DNA of 64,000 nucleotides from positions 2,914,001-2,978,000 of the forward strand of contig NZ_CP013293.1 in assembly GCF_001456155.1 (NCBI RefSeq). The letters run 5' to 3'. The notes beneath the pieces were generated by a model. It did no database searches and was not told where the DNA came from. It saw only the letters and a program-made list of their open reading frames with translations. Position numbers and translations under genes: made by a program. Source of the stretch: Chryseobacterium sp. IHB B 17019. GTDB taxonomy: Bacteria > Bacteroidota > Bacteroidia > Flavobacteriales > Weeksellaceae. Below, one piece after another: positions 60,550 to 64,000 of this stretch. The number at the start of each line of letters is the position of its first letter. Positions within the stretch are counted from its first letter, which is position 1.

Positions 60550-61194
60550 TTAATCTTCTAACGTTTCATAAAAATCATTTTGTTTTTTCTGTCTTTCAAA
60601 ATTCTTTTTATGTATTAAAGATAATTTATAATCTTTCGGCACTTCCGTAAAATTTTTATTTCCATATAAAACTTCATGAACCTTATTCTTCCAGAAGATT
60701 TTCTTGTTGTTTTTTATGATTCTTGCCTGGTAATCCGGAAAATTGATGTAGCCTTCTTCATTCATATCCCAACCCATTTCCTTCACATATTCTTCAGTAA
60801 TACCTTCAACAATATTGATTCTCGGAACAAAAAAAACTTCCACACTTTTTTCCTTTCTCAGGTAAGATTTTAATGTTTTTATGAAATGTTCGGTAGGATA
60901 TTCATCCGCATCAATCTGGAAAAGATATCTCGAACTCGAATTTTCAATAAGCTTGTTCTTAAAAGTGGCAAAATCACCATTCAATTTTGTTTCAATAACT
61001 TTTATTTTCGGCTGATACTCTTCCAGCAGTTCACCTACTTTCTGATCCGGATTTGTAATATCGCGAAGAATAAGAATCTCATCATTCTTATCGATAAGTG
61101 GCAATAGCAGGTCGAGAAGAATCCTTAATTCCTGATGTTCATTACAGACCGTAATCCCGTAAGTAATCGTAATTGGTTTTAAAAAATCAAGCAT
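60550..61194 (-). CDS. Glycosyltransferase family 2
   Basis: This 214-residue GT2 protein has ITITYGITVCNEHQELRILL, the DxD in YLFQIDADEYPTEHF, and a later region FWKNKVHEVLYGNKNFTEVP and YKLSLIHKKNFERQKKQN. It is shorter than most GT2 enzymes and has no membrane helix. It overlaps the upstream GT2 gene by 8 bases (61187-61194), so it belongs to the leftward operon. Confidence 0.85.
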   Translation of the reverse strand: MLDFLKPITITYGITVCNEHQELRILLDLLLPLIDKNDEILILRDITNPDQKVGELLEEYQPKIKVIETKLNGDFATFKNKLIENSSSRYLFQIDADEYPTEHFIKTLKSYLRKEKSVEVFFVPRINIVEGITEEYVKEMGWDMNEEGYINFPDYQARIIKNNKKIFWKNKVHEVLYGNKNFTEVPKDYKLSLIHKKNFERQKKQNDFYETLED

Positions 61195-62356
61195 TATTTC
61201 TGGTTATTAATTGTTTTTCGTAAGAATTGTCGTTCAATATTTCTATCGTCAGGTTATTGACTTTAAAAGTATTATCCTTTGTAAAAAGTTTCTGTAAAAA
61301 ATTTTTCTTTGAGTTTTTAAGATCATCAATAATGTCTGAAAGGTTCCTGAAAGTATACATATTTTTTTCGGAAAACTTTTTTGCATCAAATCTTATCATG
61401 ATATCATCAGAAAAACCGGAGTTTTTAGACCTGAACTTTTCTTTTAAATCAAATAAAGTATTTTTTTGTTCTTCATTAATATATTGTTCTGGATTAAAAT
61501 CAGAATAAATATGATCAACAAATATTTCCAAATTTTTTATGGCATCTTCGTTCGGGTTTTCCAGGATCAATCCGATGTTTAATTTCTTTTTTGTTTTTGA
61601 TTGATTGAAAAATCCCCATTTACGCAAGAAATTCCTCAATGAATTTTCCTCTATTTTTTTTGTCCGATTTTGAAATTCCTCAGAAAATCTTGATGTTTTA
61701 CTTACAAAATGATACACTATTGCGTTAGGGCAAACAAATGTTTTTTCTCCGGACATCCTTAATCTTAAAATCAGATCATCATCTTCACAAAACATGGGAT
61801 TAAAAAGTGGGTCCAGGCCATTTACCTTTTGTAAGACATCTTTTTTTGCAGCAAGGAAGAAACTTACATCATTAGTATATTCGCCTTTTTGTTTTTCCTG
61901 AACCTTTTCAAATTGAAAAAAATTATCAAACTGAAAAGTTTCAAAATCACTTCCAAAATCCTGAATTTCTTTCCAAAGCCTCTTGTCGGAAGCAAAAATG
62001 GGCGGTTCTACAACTTTATAATAAACAAGATTGTGCTCTTTTAACGAAATTTCAAGTTCTGATAAAAAATTTCTTCCAATAACCATGTCGTTGTGTAAAA
62101 AACAAACGTAATCTTTAGTAGAAATTTCAATCGCCTTGTTGTAAGTATCTGAAAGTGTTTTGCCTTCAGCGCTGGAAAAATAAACAAGATTTTCGTCTTT
62201 TAGAGAAGTAAGCCATTCATGCGTTCCGTCAGAACTTCCATAGCTCACAAAAACAATTTCCGTCTCAGGATAATTTTCCCTTATTGACTGATAACAGCTT
62301 TTAGAAAACTCCAGATTGTTTTTTAATCCTATTAAAAGCGAAATATTATTATCCAT
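61187..62356 (-). CDS. Glycosyltransferase family 2, rhamnosyltransferase-like
   Basis: This 389-residue GT2 has SLLIGLKNNLEFSKSCYQSI, VFVSYGSSDGTHEWL, and the metal motif VCFLHNDMVIGRNFL, where HND stands in for DxD. It also has MFCEDDDLILRLRMSGEKTF. The C-terminal ~130 residues carry no recognised domain and are rich in Asn and Lys. First gene of the leftward group; it starts about 460 bases before cupin-gene DNA that runs the same way, separated by a terminator. Confidence 0.85.
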   Translation of the reverse strand: MDNNISLLIGLKNNLEFSKSCYQSIRENYPETEIVFVSYGSSDGTHEWLTSLKDENLVYFSSAEGKTLSDTYNKAIEISTKDYVCFLHNDMVIGRNFLSELEISLKEHNLVYYKVVEPPIFASDKRLWKEIQDFGSDFETFQFDNFFQFEKVQEKQKGEYTNDVSFFLAAKKDVLQKVNGLDPLFNPMFCEDDDLILRLRMSGEKTFVCPNAIVYHFVSKTSRFSEEFQNRTKKIEENSLRNFLRKWGFFNQSKTKKKLNIGLILENPNEDAIKNLEIFVDHIYSDFNPEQYINEEQKNTLFDLKEKFRSKNSGFSDDIMIRFDAKKFSEKNMYTFRNLSDIIDDLKNSKKNFLQKLFTKDNTFKVNNLTIEILNDNSYEKQLITRNNA

Positions 62357-62411
62357 TATTTATTCCTGTTGTCGTTTTATTCTTAGGAAATACAAATGTA
62401 AATATTAAGAT

Positions 62412-62449
62412 AAAAAAAACAGTAAAAATCCTGCAATTCTTACTGTTTT
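62412..62449 (-). terminator. Intrinsic terminator of the cupin gene
   Basis: AAAACAGTAA (62416-62425) pairs perfectly with TTACTGTTTT (62440-62449). On the - strand eight T follow. It separates the cupin gene from the glycosyltransferase operon downstream. Confidence 0.8.
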
Positions 62450-62474
62450 AAATTATTGTTGATTTATTATCTAA

Positions 62475-62819
62475 TTAATTTCTGTCGTAATCATCTTCAA
62501 TCCTCACAATATCATCCTCCCCAAAATACGTTCCCGTCTGCACTTCAATGAAAACAACAGGCTTATCAGAAAGATTCATCATTCTGTGTTTCGCGCCAAG
62601 AGGGATGAAAATACTCTCACCATATTTCAGGTTGATTTCCTTATCATCCAGGACCACAGTGGCATCTCCTTCGATAACTGTCCACTGTTCCTGTCTTTTG
62701 TGGTGATACTGATAAGATAATTTCTGTCCCGGATTTACTTCTATCCTTTTTAATTTATAGTTGGGTTCATCTGCTAAAACAAAATATTTTCCCCACGGTC
62801 TTTCTCCTATTTCTAACAT
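62475..62819 (-). CDS. Cupin protein, type II mannose-6-phosphate isomerase-like
   Basis: This 114-residue single cupin domain is like the C-terminal part of bifunctional mannose-1-phosphate guanylyltransferase/phosphomannose isomerase. It has the start ERPWGKYFVLADEPNYKLKR, the metal-binding HH and Glu in YQYHHKRQEQWTVIEG, and the second motif PLGAKHRMMNLSD. It would supply or modify sugar phosphates for the glycan cluster. The guanylyltransferase half is missing, and whether the domain is active alone is not known. It has its own terminator. Confidence 0.85.
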   Translation of the reverse strand: MLEIGERPWGKYFVLADEPNYKLKRIEVNPGQKLSYQYHHKRQEQWTVIEGDATVVLDDKEINLKYGESIFIPLGAKHRMMNLSDKPVVFIEVQTGTYFGEDDIVRIEDDYDRN

Positions 62820-62910
62820 AATTTACTTTTTATAAATACAAATGTAAATATTCAAAACAAAAAAGCCAATAACACAAACATTAAACCTGCTTAAAACACA
62901 TAATTTTAAG

Positions 62911-62918
62911 TAAATTTG
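62911..62918 (+). promoter_or_regulatory. -7 box of gltX
   Basis: TAAATTTG matches TAnnTTTG and lies 19 bases before the ATG. No -33 TTG is visible. Confidence 0.45.
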
Positions 62919-62937
62919 CATCAAAATTTTAATTAAA

Positions 62938-64000
62938 ATGGAGAAAGTAAGAGTACGTTTTGCTCCAAGTCCTACCGGACCTTTACACTTGGGAGGCGTA
63001 AGAACCGCATTATATGATTATCTTTTTGCTAAAAATCAGGGAGGTGAGTTTGTATTGAGAATTGAAGATACAGACACTGCGAGATATGTGGAGGGAGCAG
63101 AAGAATACATCGAGGAAGCCCTTGAATGGTGCGGAATTATTGCCGATGAAAGCCCTAAAAAAGGAGGGAAATTCGCTCCATACAGACAATCTGAAAGAAG
63201 AGATATTTACGACAGATATACAGAGCAGATCTTAAAAACAGATTATGCTTACATCGCTTTTGATACAGCTGAAGAATTAGACGCCATCCGCGCCGAATAC
63301 GAGGCAAAAGGTGATGTTTTTTCGTATGACAACAAAACGAGAAACCGTTTGAAAAACAGCCTTGCCCTTTCTGAAGAAGAAGTTCAGAAATTGCTGGATG
63401 AAAAAACACCGTACGTGGTAAGATTCAAAATGCCGGTTGACAGAACGCTGAACCTTGAAGACATCATCCGTGGAAAGTCCTCTGTAAACACCAATACTTT
63501 GGACGATAAAGTGTTGGTGAAAAACGATGGAATGCCTACTTATCACTTCGCCAACATCATCGACGACCACGAAATGGAAATTTCTCACGTCATCCGTGGT
63601 GAAGAATGGTTGCCATCTTTAGGTCTGCACATTTTATTATATGAAGCGATGGGCTGGGAAGCGCCTCAGTTTGCGCACCTTTCTTTGATTTTAAAACCGG
63701 AAGGAAAAGGAAAATTAAGCAAAAGAGACGGTGATAAATTCGGATTCCCTGTCTTTCCTTTAAACTTTACTGATCCGGCAACAGGAAATATTTCCCAAGG
63801 ATACAGAGAAAGCGGTTATCTTCCTGAAGCTTTCATCAATATGGTGGCACTTTTAGGCTGGTCTCCTGCCGATGATAAAGAGATTTTATCGTTGGAAGAA
63901 ATGACGAAAGAATTTGATTTAAATAAAGTTCACAAGGCCGGAGCAAGATTCAGCAAAGAAAAAGCAGAATGGTTCAACCATCAGTATATTCAATTGAAAT
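62938..64000 (+). CDS. gltX: Glutamate--tRNA ligase, N-terminal part (cut by window edge)
   Basis: GltX charges tRNA-Glu. The frame opens at ATG 62938 with [20 protein letters not shown], which holds the HIGH-type motif HLGG. It continues with [20 protein letters not shown] and the KMSKS counterpart [20 protein letters not shown]. It is open to base 64000, giving about 354 residues of an expected ~500. The insertion [20 protein letters not shown] seen here is common in Bacteroidetes GluRS. It lies downstream of the cupin gene in the opposite direction. Confidence 0.96.
   Translation, partial: MEKVRVRFAPSPTGPLHLGGVRTALYDYLFAKNQGGEFVLRIEDTDTARYVEGAEEYIEEALEWCGIIADESPKKGGKFAPYRQSERRDIYDRYTEQILKTDYAYIAFDTAEELDAIRAEYEAKGDVFSYDNKTRNRLKNSLALSEEEVQKLLDEKTPYVVRFKMPVDRTLNLEDIIRGKSSVNTNTLDDKVLVKNDGMPTYHFANIIDDHEMEISHVIRGEEWLPSLGLHILLYEAMGWEAPQFAHLSLILKPEGKGKLSKRDGDKFGFPVFPLNFTDPATGNISQGYRESGYLPEAFINMVALLGWSPADDKEILSLEEMTKEFDLNKVHKAGARFSKEKAEWFNHQYIQLK

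Noticed and set aside
53497..62819. The glycan cluster as a recently acquired genomic island
   Set aside because: It is A/T rich like other surface-glycan loci but shows no integrase, tRNA junction, direct repeats or insertion sequences at its borders.

Overview
The window looks like a chromosomal segment of a low-GC Flavobacteriia genome, most likely Chryseobacterium or a close Weeksellaceae relative. The evidence is gene content: 30S protein THX, DUF2480, DUF3276 and DUF1573 proteins, a bacillithiol deacetylase, a long NusB, and an exbB-exbD-exbD-tonB cluster. Promoters also fit the Bacteroidetes type (TTTG, 18-21 bases, TAnnTTTG), and there are almost no Shine-Dalgarno sequences. I see no prophage, insertion sequence, CRISPR array or rRNA. 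The only tRNA found is tRNA-His(GTG). Both ends cut genes: lpxB on the left and gltX on the right.

Layout. 1-9.7 kb: lpxB (partial), DUF2480, DUF937, THX, a MATE exporter, an ECF sigma factor with a small zinc-finger partner, aspS, a DUF7660-like protein, a cation:proton antiporter, a small heat shock protein and a secreted protein of unknown function. 9.8-13.2 kb: a bacterial end-joining module, Ku plus LigD, in which LigD is split into two frames at a run of nine A. 13.2-19.7 kb: a YcxB-like protein, an SDR, the nusB-DUF1573-yajC operon, an ABC exporter, DUF3276, tRNA-His and bshB1. 19.8-25.6 kb: the TonB energising operon with a PstS-like lipoprotein and a TPR protein. 25.9-36.3 kb: leuS, a lipocalin-like lipoprotein, an acyltransferase/glycosyltransferase operon, waaA, a DUF1648 protein, an NlpC/P60 peptidase, an O-methyltransferase, a small free-standing gene and an OmpA-family lipoprotein. 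36.4-45 kb: tilS, dsbD, an orphan exbD, a lipoprotein, an alpha/beta hydrolase, a patatin, a DHH phosphoesterase, rpmH and an FtsE-like ATPase. 45-53.5 kb: a tRNA methyltransferase, a histidine kinase, ribE, pdxA, DUF177-rpmF, accB-accC and rocD. 53.5-62.8 kb: nine surface-glycan genes (eight glycosyltransferases and a polysaccharide deacetylase) and a sugar-phosphate-isomerase-type cupin.

How the genes work together. lpxB and waaA make the lipid A-Kdo base of LPS. The 53.5-62.4 kb cluster has no visible flippase or polymerase, so I infer stepwise building of an LPS/LOS core or similar glycan, although other genes could lie elsewhere. The Ku/LigD trio is a self-contained double-strand-break repair unit. 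The TonB operon powers outer-membrane import.

The points most worth a second look are: the split LigD, whose two halves join into one 856-residue enzyme by a -1 shift on a perfect slippery heptamer; a tail-to-tail pair of paralogous glycosyltransferases; a sigma-54-like promoter with a dyad in front of hsp20; several families of intergenic palindromes, one apparently embedded in tilS; and a 51-residue gene with its own promoter-like box and terminator.
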